Source of the DNA: Rhodospirillaceae bacterium
GTDB lineage: Bacteria > Pseudomonadota > Alphaproteobacteria > UBA8366
Assembly: GCA_002715005.1 (NCBI GenBank)
Contig: PAXN01000011.1
Span: 39,410 to 72,074 of the forward strand
Direction of reading: 5' to 3'
Length of the DNA stretch: 32,665 nt
This document shows positions 1 through 8,587 of the stretch, piece by piece. The position numbers and the translations under genes are program-made. The notes under the pieces are model-generated. The model did no database searches. It worked only from the letters and a program-made list of their open reading frames with translations, and had not been told where the DNA came from. Numbering within the stretch: position 1 is the stretch's first letter; each line of letters opens with the position of its first letter.

Positions 1-59
1 CCTTCAACGTCTCAAGGAAGAGCCGTTCGTCGCCAAATCTTTATCTCCACTCAAAGTTT

Positions 60-1547
60 CTACGCATTCCGTCGTACTCCGGCCGCAGTGGCACCAGCGA
101 TACGGCCAAATACGGAGCCGTTCATAAGGCCGGTACCGCCGGCATAATTGAAGTAGAACAAGCCACCTACCAATTCACCAGCAGCATGAAGTCCGGGTAT
201 TGATTGCAGGTCGGTGTCGAGCACTCTCCCTTCACCGTCGATCCGAAGGCCGCCAAACGTGAAAGTAATCCCACATGTTATTGCATAGGCTTCGTACGGC
301 GGTTCATCAAGCTTGTTGGCCCAGTTGGTTTTCGGCACATCCAATCCGTTGGTGCCGCGTCCGTCAAGGACTGCAGGATTGAAACGAACGTCGTCCATCA
401 CAGCATCGTTATACTCGTTTAACGTCTTAAGGCATGCCGCAGCATCAACACCTTCCAGTTGTTCTACGAGACCTTCAAGCGTATCAGACGTGACCTTTGT
501 CATCTGCTTGATGCGATATTCATCGCGTAACAATTTGGTGACCTTCTGATCAAAAATCTGCCAAGCGAACTGTGCAGGCTGATTCAGAATTTCTTTACCA
601 TATTTGGCATATGTGTAATTCCGGAAGTCGGCCCCTTCGTCAACGAAGCGTTCGCCTTTAGCATTTACCATGATGCCAAGTGGGTAGGAATGTTTCTGGA
701 AGTTATCACCCACCGCTAGGTCGCCGAATTCTGGTGCGTTCAAATCCCAACCGACAGCATGTCCGCCCGACCAGTTACCATAGGGCATCGCACCGATGTC
801 GAGCGCCATTTTGATGCCTGCGCCCATATTGTGACGAGTGCCGCGGACCTTAACCAAATCCCAACCTGGGCCCATGTATCGTGTGCGCCAGTCGGAGTTT
901 GCCTCGAACCCTCCGCAAGCGAGAACAACCGAGTTTGCTCTCATTTCTGTGACCGTGCCTTTATGCTTTACTTTAACGCCATACACTTTTTCGTCATCAT
1001 AAAGAAGATTAATCACGCGATGCTCATAGAGAATTGGGATATCCTTATCCTTTGCAATTTTTGATTGCATTTCCCAAATACCAGGTCCCCCGCCCCAGGC
1101 TTCAAGCACTAGACCGCCCCAGAATTTCATTTTTCCGTCTACTTCAAATGCTTGACGACCGTACATAGGCATGAACCGCATGCCCTGTTCGCGCATCCAA
1201 TGCATCGTCTCGTTAGATCGAGTCACCAATATTTCGCATAATTCTGGATCGGTTCGATACTGAGTAACACGGAACATATCATCAAAAAATTGATCTGTCG
1301 TATAAGTGCCGAAGTCGTTGTTTTCTTTTTCTTCGTCAGTGAGGTCGACTAAGGCGGCGACATCATCTAAGCCGTTATGAGCAAACCGAAGCGCTCCTGC
1401 CGTGTAACGGCTATTGCCCCCCGCTTCGTCTTCATCTGCGCTTTCAAGCATAACTACTTTGGATCCATGCTCGTGTGCTGAAAACGCCGCAGACATAGCG
1501 GCGTTTCCGGCGCCTACGACAATGACGTCATATTCGTTATCGGACAT
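60..1547 (-). CDS. FAD-dependent oxidoreductase, fumarate reductase / tricarballylate dehydrogenase-like
   Basis: A 495-residue flavoprotein of the succinate dehydrogenase/fumarate reductase family. The N-terminal dinucleotide fold carries GAGNAA at residues 12-17 and an acidic residue closing the second strand (MLE, 33-35), followed by GGNSRYT (43-49), a pattern seen in tricarballylate dehydrogenase TcuA. The substrate-capping region has KGERFVDE (297-304) with R309 as a candidate catalytic arginine, and the C-terminal FAD segment AAGELVGG (455-462) is intact. I chose the ATG at 1547 over an earlier in-frame start at 1661, because AGGAG lies about nine bases upstream and the family motif begins right after it. 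There is no signal peptide and no heme or FrdB partner, so it is probably a soluble flavin dehydrogenase or reductase for a di- or tricarboxylic acid. The TcuB partner is not in view. The family is firm; the substrate is inferred. Confidence 0.85.
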   Translation of the reverse strand: MSDNEYDVIVVGAGNAAMSAAFSAHEHGSKVVMLESADEDEAGGNSRYTAGALRFAHNGLDDVAALVDLTDEEKENNDFGTYTTDQFFDDMFRVTQYRTDPELCEILVTRSNETMHWMREQGMRFMPMYGRQAFEVDGKMKFWGGLVLEAWGGGPGIWEMQSKIAKDKDIPILYEHRVINLLYDDEKVYGVKVKHKGTVTEMRANSVVLACGGFEANSDWRTRYMGPGWDLVKVRGTRHNMGAGIKMALDIGAMPYGNWSGGHAVGWDLNAPEFGDLAVGDNFQKHSYPLGIMVNAKGERFVDEGADFRNYTYAKYGKEILNQPAQFAWQIFDQKVTKLLRDEYRIKQMTKVTSDTLEGLVEQLEGVDAAACLKTLNEYNDAVMDDVRFNPAVLDGRGTNGLDVPKTNWANKLDEPPYEAYAITCGITFTFGGLRIDGEGRVLDTDLQSIPGLHAAGELVGGLFYFNYAGGTGLMNGSVFGRIAGATAAGVRRNA

Positions 1548-1938
1548 TACTTTAATTTCTCCTATCTGATCTCCGCCGGTTACAGTGGAGACGATCAACG
1601 ATACAAACCTTAAAAAGACGGCAGTGTTATGATTGCCGTGAATGCAGCCTGTCGCATACACTATTTTCGTATTATCTAAAAGATAATACGGTTGAAGCTA
1701 TCCCGTGGATCAATTTTCCACGTCGAAATGTAGGATGATATGTCCATATCAATTTTCACCTCCGTAATACTAAAATCCGCTGTTTTTCTGCCTGCCAGAC
1801 TTATAACTACGGAGCGAATGACGGTTTTCAGCTTACTTCCCGGATTTGTTACATTTGATAATATCAGCTGCACTTCAAAGAAATGGTTTGCCCGTTTGGC
1901 CTACCGTTTTTTGCAGCGATAAAGGCTTGGGCTAATCG
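1548..1938. other. 391-bp divergent intergenic region
   Basis: This gap separates the minus-strand flavoprotein gene from the plus-strand glycosyltransferase gene, so it must hold both promoters. It is AT-rich. The only structure I can support is the 23-bp palindrome at 1668-1690. Short open frames of about 60 codons exist on both strands, but they have no ribosome binding site of note and no recognisable family. I see no convincing -35/-10 pair. Confidence 0.5.
1668..1690. promoter_or_regulatory. perfect 10-bp inverted repeat, possible operator
   Basis: The arms CGTATTATCT and AGATAATACG are perfect reverse complements separated by AAA. The site lies 121 bp upstream of the flavoprotein start (1547) and about 250 bp upstream of the glycosyltransferase start. 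The arms are AT-rich and no T-run follows on the plus strand, so a transcription factor site fits better than a terminator. The core TCTAAAAGA recurs in the palindrome at 25582-25594. Confidence 0.4.
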
Positions 1939-3054
1939 ATGGCGGCTCCAACTCATAATAAAGGTTCTCAAACTGTTCTGCATGTTATCACCGATTTGAA
2001 TACCGGTGGTGCTGAGACCATGCTGGCCGAGATGGTCCTTTCACAGCTGTGTGAGGGTAATAGCCCAATCATCGTTAGTTTAATAGACGGTGGTAGCCAG
2101 TTCGAACGATTGAAGAAGGCAGGTTGTCAGGTGATTGGCCTTGGCATGCGGCGAGGTCGTCCGAGCCTCATCGCACTGTTTAGGCTTGCTAAGTTCATAC
2201 GCGAGTATAAACCGAAATTTATTCAAAGTTGGATGTATCATGCCGATTTGGCATCATTGATTTCGCTCTATTTGTCTGGTCGCCGTCGTTTTACAAAGCT
2301 AATTTGGGGCATTCGTTGCTCAGATATGGATCCATCACGATATGGCTTACTATTCCGTGTCGTTTTGCGTTTATGCGCTTTGCTCTCTCCATTCCCCGAT
2401 GGCATTGTCGCAAATTCCTATGCGGGCCTCGATCAGCATCGCTCGATTGGTTACCGGCCTCGAAATTTTGCCGTGGTTCATAATGGCTTTGACACAGACC
2501 ATTATAAGTTTGATGCCAATGCACGCGACCGTATTCGTCAATCTCTTAAGATTGCTGATGATGCTTTCGTGGTTGGTGTGGTCGCCCGCGTAGATCCGAT
2601 GAAGGACTACCCAACATTGTTAACAGCTATTTCGACAATGAGAGGGATTTCCACTTTAGCGATAGGTAAAGGGACTGAGGGGTTGTCATCCGCCCCGGGC
2701 CTGATGCGGTTAGGTGAACGTTCGGACGTGGCGGATATGCTTTCCGCAATTGACGTGCTCGTAGTACCGTCAGCGTTCGGCGAAGGCCTCTCCAATGTGA
2801 TCGGAGAGGCGATGGCAACAGAACGTCCTATCGTAGCAACGGATGTTGGCGATGCCGCCCATTTGGTGGGCGAGGCGGGTATTATTGTGCCCCCCAAAGA
2901 CCCGGTTAAGCTTGCTGCAGCACTTGAGGAGGTCAAAGGTGCTGCCGAATTGCGCATTAAAATGGGTGGAATTGCACGTGACCGTATTATGCGAGAATTT
3001 CAATTAACTCACACAATAACTAAATTTAGTAACTTTTATTCAGGTTTAAGGTAA
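1939..3054 (+). CDS. GT4-family glycosyltransferase
   Basis: A 371-residue GT-B fold glycosyltransferase. The N-terminal acceptor domain has the GGAE motif at residues 23-26. The C-terminal nucleotide-sugar domain has R217...K222 and the EX7E motif as E282 and E290, within the FGEGLSNVIGEAMA segment. These mark a retaining GT4 enzyme that transfers a sugar from a nucleotide donor, usually onto lipopolysaccharide, capsule or exopolysaccharide at the cytoplasmic membrane face. No signal peptide or membrane anchor is seen. The ribosome binding site before the ATG at 1939 is weak (AAAGG about 13 bases upstream). The gene stands alone among catabolic genes, with no other polysaccharide gene nearby, and it converges on the GGT-like gene. 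Acceptor and donor sugars cannot be told from the sequence. Confidence 0.85.
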   Translation: MAAPTHNKGSQTVLHVITDLNTGGAETMLAEMVLSQLCEGNSPIIVSLIDGGSQFERLKKAGCQVIGLGMRRGRPSLIALFRLAKFIREYKPKFIQSWMYHADLASLISLYLSGRRRFTKLIWGIRCSDMDPSRYGLLFRVVLRLCALLSPFPDGIVANSYAGLDQHRSIGYRPRNFAVVHNGFDTDHYKFDANARDRIRQSLKIADDAFVVGVVARVDPMKDYPTLLTAISTMRGISTLAIGKGTEGLSSAPGLMRLGERSDVADMLSAIDVLVVPSAFGEGLSNVIGEAMATERPIVATDVGDAAHLVGEAGIIVPPKDPVKLAAALEEVKGAAELRIKMGGIARDRIMREFQLTHTITKFSNFYSGLR

Positions 3055-3171
3055 CGTTTGGTTTTTGCGAGTAGCAGATTGAAAATACCGCTGATATAAC
3101 TAATCAACAAATCTAGAACATTCGGGAAAACGAGCTCTACTAAGCACCCAAACCAATATCGCAGACTGCCT

Positions 3172-4884
3172 TTACCAGCCCAACATGCCAGATTGACGTC
3201 TCGGGTCGGCGGCGCCAAAGAGCCGAGCCTTCTCATCACGATAAATCGCACAGACCGCACCTGCGGCACGAGTCAACTCCGGGAAATCCTCTACTACGTG
3301 GCCGCGACTGGCCAAATCGTCTCTCACCGCTTGAGATACCCGGCTTTCAACCTTTATTTTACCAGGATCGGATTCATGTGGCTCGAAAGAGTTGGGTTGG
3401 CTATAGGACGCGAACCGTGGTGCTTCAATAGCTTCTTGCATTTCCATGCCGAAGACATTGACGTTCAAAAAGGCCTGGGTCATTGCTTGGCATTGCACAT
3501 CTCCGCCGGGCGTGCCGAATGGCATGGTTACTTCTCCTTTTTTGATAGCAAGTGCTGGGTTTGGCGTGAGGCGCGGTCTTTTACCTGGTGCGATACAGGA
3601 TGCATGCTCTGGCACGGCCCAATTTTGCGAGCCACGGCCAGACGCGACACAGCCGAGACCGGGAATTATAGGCGTTTGGCTTGAGTTATCGCTCGGTGTA
3701 ATCGAAAAAGCGTTACCATCTTTGTCTACTGCACAGGCATATGAGGTGTCATAGGAGTGTTCGACTGGGCCGTGTACGGCCGCGGATGCGGGGCCTGAGC
3801 CGGGCCCGTCATAGCCAGGAACTTGGCCAAAAGGTGGCATTCCAGGATAGGCCTTCGCCATATCTACAAGTTTGCGACGTTCGGCTACATACTCATCAGA
3901 GAGCAGATAATCGATGGGTACATCCACAAAGCGTGGGTCACCGTAATAGCGTTCCCGATCGGCAAACGATAATTTGATACATTCCGCCATCGTATGAATG
4001 TAGTCGGCGGAATTATGTTCCATCCCCTTAAGGTCGAACCCATCTAAGAGTGACATTATTTGCAGAAGAACAGGTCCTTGGCACCAGGGTTGGCAGGTAT
4101 AAATATCGAAGCCGAAGTAGTTTCGCGAAATTGGATCTTCTATTTCAACACGAAACTCTTTTAGGTCATCGGCGGTCATGAGACCGTCATTATCTTTGTG
4201 ATATTTGGCGATAGCCTGGGCAGGGTCGCCTTCATAGAAGGCTTTGCGCGCTGCTTCGATCTTGTCTTCCCTGGTGCCGTTGGCTGCGGTTTCTTCATCG
4301 GCCAAGTACTGCAGCGTTTTCCCAAGATCGCTTTGAACGAAATTATCGCCAACCTCGGGAATTTGGCCGCCGGGAAGATAAATTTCAGCGGTTTGTGGCC
4401 ACCGCATTAGGTTATCTTTAGTATTCTGTAATGTGTCATGCATGGTCGGATGCATGGCAAACCCATCGCGAGCGTATTTAATTGGAGCTTCAGCAACTTC
4501 GGCAAATGTCATTGTACCGAATTCACTAAGCGCTGCTGTCCAGGCGCCCGGGGCGGCAGGAATGACACTGCGCAGCACGCCGTGTGGGATGGCGCCACCA
4601 TTGGCAGAAATGAACATATTGATATCTGTTGCTTTGGGCCACCAACCAAGGCCGGAAATAGATTTTACCTCGTCGCGGTCCGCGAGATAGAGGATCATGG
4701 GGGCGACACCGCCGACATTTACAATATCGCTCTGAAGCACTGCTAATGACATACCCGCAGCAACGCCAGCGTCTATTGCATTGCCGCCTGCTTCAAGTAT
4801 CTCGAAGCCGGCTCGTGCGGCCAAATAGTGGCCTGCAGAACACATGTGTCGCGTTCCTAGTTGCGTAGGTTGAAATGAAACCAT
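3172..4884 (-). CDS. gamma-glutamyltranspeptidase-like Ntn hydrolase (cytoplasmic)
   Basis: A 570-residue member of the GGT family, which matures by autocleavage into large and small subunits. The likely nucleophile is T380 (HSYDTSYACAVDKDGNA), at the same spacing to the following VDKDGN as E. coli T391. R105 sits where the glutamate-carboxylate-binding arginine would be, and the oxyanion glycines are in FGTPGGD (456-462). The E. coli SSMSP segment that holds the glutamate carboxylate reads RLTPNP here (438-443), so both substrate serines are changed. There is no signal peptide, unlike periplasmic GGT. GGGAG lies about eight bases before the start. It is 121 bp downstream of the CoA-transferase operon on the same strand, so it may be its last gene. 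The family is sure; a true gamma-glutamyl substrate is doubtful. Confidence 0.88.
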   Translation of the reverse strand: MVSFQPTQLGTRHMCSAGHYLAARAGFEILEAGGNAIDAGVAAGMSLAVLQSDIVNVGGVAPMILYLADRDEVKSISGLGWWPKATDINMFISANGGAIPHGVLRSVIPAAPGAWTAALSEFGTMTFAEVAEAPIKYARDGFAMHPTMHDTLQNTKDNLMRWPQTAEIYLPGGQIPEVGDNFVQSDLGKTLQYLADEETAANGTREDKIEAARKAFYEGDPAQAIAKYHKDNDGLMTADDLKEFRVEIEDPISRNYFGFDIYTCQPWCQGPVLLQIMSLLDGFDLKGMEHNSADYIHTMAECIKLSFADRERYYGDPRFVDVPIDYLLSDEYVAERRKLVDMAKAYPGMPPFGQVPGYDGPGSGPASAAVHGPVEHSYDTSYACAVDKDGNAFSITPSDNSSQTPIIPGLGCVASGRGSQNWAVPEHASCIAPGKRPRLTPNPALAIKKGEVTMPFGTPGGDVQCQAMTQAFLNVNVFGMEMQEAIEAPRFASYSQPNSFEPHESDPGKIKVESRVSQAVRDDLASRGHVVEDFPELTRAAGAVCAIYRDEKARLFGAADPRRQSGMLGW

Positions 4885-5005
4885 AGTCGATCTCCCTGTC
4901 AGCGCACTTTGGTGTGATTGTGTCTATATTTGCATATTTATCATCGTACCCCGGGGGAAGTCGGCTGAAAAGGTCCCTTGGGCTTCAGTTATTTAAGGCC
5001 CAGAT

Positions 5006-6148
5006 TTATTCTACGCCGCCGTTAGCAATGATCTCCTCAATTTCTGTATCATCCATCCATTCGCCAAGTATGTCGGAGGGAGCAATTGATACAGGGCTTA
5101 CCGGCATGGTCGGTAATGCTAGTTTGGTACGACTAAATAGGGGAGCGGCTAGTGGTTGGGGTACGCCTGCGACATTGACAAATGTTCCGCGCTCTTTGAA
5201 ATGAGGATGCTCGGGGGCTTCGCTGGCGGTAAGTACCGGGGCGAAGCAGGCGTCTGTACCTTCCATTATAGTGCGCCATTCCTCGCGGGTCTTTGTGATA
5301 AATTTAGAGGCAAAGAGTGCCTTCATTTTTGGCCAGTGTTCCCGATCTCGTTGGCTAGGTAAGTTCGACTGGGAAATTCCTAAATAGCCTAAAAGTTCCT
5401 CATAGAATTTTGGCTCTATGGCGGCAATAGAGACCCATTCGCCATCTTTGCATTCATAAACATTGTAGAAATGCGCCCCGGAATCGTTCGAATTAGTGCC
5501 GCGTTCGTGGGTCATGAGCCCCCCGGCAAACATACCGTAAATACTAGTCATCAAGGAGGCCACCCCGTCGACCATTGCGCAGTCTACAACTTGGCCTTTG
5601 CCAGATTGTTGTGCTTCGTAAATAGCGCTCATAACGCCGAAGGCCAGGTACATGGCACCGCCACCGAAATCACCGAGCAAGTTCATGGGGAAAGTTGGCG
5701 GTCCATTTTTTTGGCCAGTCGCATGGAGTGCGCCAGTGAGAGCTATATAATTTAGGTCGTGGCCCGCTGCATTGGCCATGGGTCCCTCTTGGCCCCAGCC
5801 GGTCATTCGTCCGAAAACCAACTTTGGGTTGCGAGTAAAGCAATCTTCAGGGCCAAGTCCTAATCGCTCCATAACGCCAGGGCGAAAGCCCTCAATGAGC
5901 GCATCGGCGCGTTCAATAAGGGTCATGGCGAACTCAATACCTTCCTGTTTTTTCAAGTTCACCTTAATTGCGGGACGGCTCCGCATAGCGAGGTTAAACT
6001 CGAGTGGTCGCGGTGTGCCGAGCCCGCTTGGAACTGGGCGGTCAATGCGGATCACGGTGGCGCCGAGATCTGCAAATAGAGATGCACAGAAAGGGCCGGG
6101 ACCAATTCCTGCCATTTCTACAACCTTCATACCTTTGAGGGGGCCCAT
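5006..6148 (-). CDS. alpha-methylacyl-CoA racemase-like CoA-transferase family III protein
   Basis: A 380-residue family III (CaiB/BaiF) protein of the AMACR branch. The racemase catalytic pair is present: H130 in GHDLNY and D160 in LGDFGGG. Their 30-residue spacing matches H126/D156 of the Mycobacterium tuberculosis racemase MCR. This branch epimerises the alpha carbon of 2-methyl-branched acyl-CoA thioesters. The gene ends a four-gene minus-strand operon and lies 21 bp after the preceding CoA-transferase; AGAGGAA precedes its ATG. Context suggests an acid is activated as a CoA ester by one of the two true CoA-transferases and then racemised here. The possibility that it is itself a transferase is low, because the GHDLNY signature is typical of the racemases. 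Confidence 0.85.
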   Translation of the reverse strand: MGPLKGMKVVEMAGIGPGPFCASLFADLGATVIRIDRPVPSGLGTPRPLEFNLAMRSRPAIKVNLKKQEGIEFAMTLIERADALIEGFRPGVMERLGLGPEDCFTRNPKLVFGRMTGWGQEGPMANAAGHDLNYIALTGALHATGQKNGPPTFPMNLLGDFGGGAMYLAFGVMSAIYEAQQSGKGQVVDCAMVDGVASLMTSIYGMFAGGLMTHERGTNSNDSGAHFYNVYECKDGEWVSIAAIEPKFYEELLGYLGISQSNLPSQRDREHWPKMKALFASKFITKTREEWRTIMEGTDACFAPVLTASEAPEHPHFKERGTFVNVAGVPQPLAAPLFSRTKLALPTMPVSPVSIAPSDILGEWMDDTEIEEIIANGGVE

Positions 6149-6169
6149 GATTGTATTCCTCTAGTTCTG

Positions 6170-7381
6170 CTAATCTGCAAATTTCATAATATCTGCGGTG
6201 TCATCGCTACTGTAGCCAAGCTCTTCAAGTATTTCTGCGGAATGTTCGCCTAACCCCGGTGGCATGCGACGTACACTAGTAGAGGCGCCTGAGAAGGTTA
6301 TCGGGTTTGCCATCATTTTGATGGTACCTTCGCTAGGGTGCTCGTGACTTTGAAAAAAGCCGGACGAGTTGAAGTAGGGATCGTTGAATACGCCCTCGAG
6401 CGTCCGATAGGGGCCTGCGGGGATGTCGTGTTCCTCAAATAGGGAGAGCCAAGCCTTATCGGTTTTATTGCCGAGACTGTTCTCTACAAGAGAATACAGC
6501 TCGTGAATATTGGCGGATCGAGTCTGGCGTGAGTTGAACTTTTTATTGTTGATGAGGTCCGGCTGGTTGATTAGGGCGAATAGCCTTCCCCACTGTGCAT
6601 CTGTCGCCGCATGGATAGTGACATAGCCCTGTGAGCAGGCATAAGGTCGACGAAATGACGTCAGAATTTGGGCATGTCCGTCCATACCTTTCTCGGGTTC
6701 GTTGAAGACACCGTGGCAAAGATGCTCAGGAATACCATACCAAACCATAGTTTCGACCATCGGTACGTGCAATTCTTGCCCGTACCCCGTCTGCTCGCGT
6801 TGGTAAAGCGCCATGCCGATAGCAGCGGCTAAAGTAAGGCCGGTGGTCTTGTCGCCGATAGCAGAGGGAAGGTATCCAGGCTTGCCGCTATAACGCTCGA
6901 CTAAATGGGCGAGGCCACTGCCGGACTGGGCAGTATCGTCGAAAGCTGCTAAGTGGCCGTTTGGCCCATCTTTATGATAGCCACAGGCGGAGGCGTGAAT
7001 GAGACGTGGAAATCGTTCCTTGAGCGATTCATAGTCCAGGCCCAAGCGCTTTGCTGCTGGTGGCCGCATGTTGTAGACCAGGACATCAGCGGTTTCTAAA
7101 AGCTTCATCAGTGCGTCGAATGCCCGAGGTCTTTTGAGGTTAAGAGAAATACTTCGTTTGTTACGGTTAAAAACCATGAAGTAGGCCGCCATATTATCGT
7201 TTTTCCTGATGCCGGTGTTGCGGCTGGCATCTCCGGTCTCAGTTTCCACCTTGATTACGTCGGCCCCCATATCGCCCAGGAATTGCGAAGCAAAAGGTCC
7301 CAGAATAAAAGTGGTGATGTCTATAACGCGGACCCCTTCCAGTGGACCTGGTTTATCGCTGTTAGTCGAATTGTACGGCAT
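6170..7381 (-). CDS. CaiB/BaiF family III CoA-transferase
   Basis: A 403-residue family III CoA-transferase, which moves CoA between carboxylic acids through aspartyl anhydride intermediates. The N-terminal Rossmann part has GPFASQFLGDMGADVIKVE (28-46), the usual CoA-binding signature, and the catalytic aspartate is D177 in AIGDKTTGL, matching D169 of formyl-CoA transferase. Length is normal for the family. It starts 2 bp after the stop of the upstream gene, so translation is probably coupled. It lacks the GHDxNY racemase motif of its downstream neighbour, so it is more likely a real transferase. Donor and acceptor acids are unknown; related proteins act on formate/oxalate, carnitine, itaconate/succinate and aromatic succinates. 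Confidence 0.87.
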   Translation of the reverse strand: MPYNSTNSDKPGPLEGVRVIDITTFILGPFASQFLGDMGADVIKVETETGDASRNTGIRKNDNMAAYFMVFNRNKRSISLNLKRPRAFDALMKLLETADVLVYNMRPPAAKRLGLDYESLKERFPRLIHASACGYHKDGPNGHLAAFDDTAQSGSGLAHLVERYSGKPGYLPSAIGDKTTGLTLAAAIGMALYQREQTGYGQELHVPMVETMVWYGIPEHLCHGVFNEPEKGMDGHAQILTSFRRPYACSQGYVTIHAATDAQWGRLFALINQPDLINNKKFNSRQTRSANIHELYSLVENSLGNKTDKAWLSLFEEHDIPAGPYRTLEGVFNDPYFNSSGFFQSHEHPSEGTIKMMANPITFSGASTSVRRMPPGLGEHSAEILEELGYSSDDTADIMKFAD

Positions 7382-7383
7382 GG

Positions 7384-8583
7384 TCAGATAGCTCCGTCTT
7401 TCCGTAAAGTTTTGATTTCCGCCAATGAGTAGCCGAACTCCATCAGAATTTCATTGGTGTGTTGGCCGAGCAACGGCGGGGGGCGTTGTGGTTTAGTTTT
7501 TTTGCCGTCATGGCTGAATGGCAGGCCCACTAGTTTTAAATTGCCATGGGGATGGTCTGTCGAGACGATCAAATTATTTGCCTCTACCTGCGGGTGACCC
7601 AGCGATTGGGACAGTGAATTGATGGGAGCAATTACAACTTTTTCCGCTTCAAACCTCTCGATCCATTCGGCTGAGGTTTTTTGAAGAAAAGATTCATTGA
7701 GGATATCGTCCAATTGTTTCTTGTTTTCGAGCCGTTGCGGTAAATCCGCAAAGCAGGCTTCCCTAGTTAAGTCATCACGCCCCAACGCACGGCAGAATCG
7801 AATCCACGCATCTTGGCTCAGTGCTCCAGCAGAAATATATCCATCCTTCGTTTTATAAGCACCATAGGGTGACAGATGGCTGAGACCGCCACCAGCCCGC
7901 TTGGGTTGATGGCCAGTATTCAAGAATACTGCAGCATGAGATCCCATTACGGAAAGCGCAGTTTGAAGAAGTGAGACCATCACACGCTGGCCTCTGCCAG
8001 ATTTTTCGCGTGCCCAAAGTGCGGTCATGATAGCACTATACGCGGTAAAGCCGGTGCTCATATCAATAACAGATGCGCCGGTGCGCACTGGCCCGCCGTC
8101 TGCCTCACCGGTTATCAGCATATGACCGGAAAAGGCTTGCAGCGTGCCATCATATCCGGGTTTACTGCGCAGTTCGCCTTTATCACCAAAAGCGGATAGC
8201 GAGCAATAAACTAGCCGCTTATTCACCTCTTTTAGGTTTGGATAATCTAGCCCAAATTTTTCTACTTTACCGGGTGGAAAACTTTCGACCAGCACGTCTG
8301 CCCAGCCTGCGAGTTTGCGAATGATCTCTTGGCCCATATCGCTTTTAAGGTCCACGGTGATACCGCGTTTGTTGCGGTTCACATTCATGAAGTCGATACT
8401 CTCTCCATGCCACAAGTCACCCCAACGGCGGTTCTCATCACCAGTGACAGGGCGTTCAACTTTTATAACGTCAGCCCCTTGTTCGCCCATTAATGCACAG
8501 CAAAAAGGACCGGCTAGGACTCTACTCAAGTCGAGGATTTTTAGTCCCTCTAGTGGTAGTGTAATTTCGCTCTCTGTCGTCAT
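7384..8583 (-). CDS. CaiB/BaiF family III CoA-transferase
   Basis: A second family III CoA-transferase of 399 residues. The CoA-binding segment LAGPFCCALMGEQGADVIKVE (23-43) and the catalytic aspartate D174 in SVIDMSTG are present. The frame is open upstream to 8652, but I chose the ATG at 8583: AAGGA lies about ten bases upstream, and the start follows the stop of the crotonase gene by 4 bp, as expected inside an operon. The longer reading would overlap the crotonase gene and add a tail with no family resemblance. It differs clearly from the next gene, so the two are not a recent duplication; they could act on different acids or as a two-part transferase. Confidence 0.87.
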   Translation of the reverse strand: MTTESEITLPLEGLKILDLSRVLAGPFCCALMGEQGADVIKVERPVTGDENRRWGDLWHGESIDFMNVNRNKRGITVDLKSDMGQEIIRKLAGWADVLVESFPPGKVEKFGLDYPNLKEVNKRLVYCSLSAFGDKGELRSKPGYDGTLQAFSGHMLITGEADGGPVRTGASVIDMSTGFTAYSAIMTALWAREKSGRGQRVMVSLLQTALSVMGSHAAVFLNTGHQPKRAGGGLSHLSPYGAYKTKDGYISAGALSQDAWIRFCRALGRDDLTREACFADLPQRLENKKQLDDILNESFLQKTSAEWIERFEAEKVVIAPINSLSQSLGHPQVEANNLIVSTDHPHGNLKLVGLPFSHDGKKTKPQRPPPLLGQHTNEILMEFGYSLAEIKTLRKDGAI

Positions 8584-8587
8584 AGAG

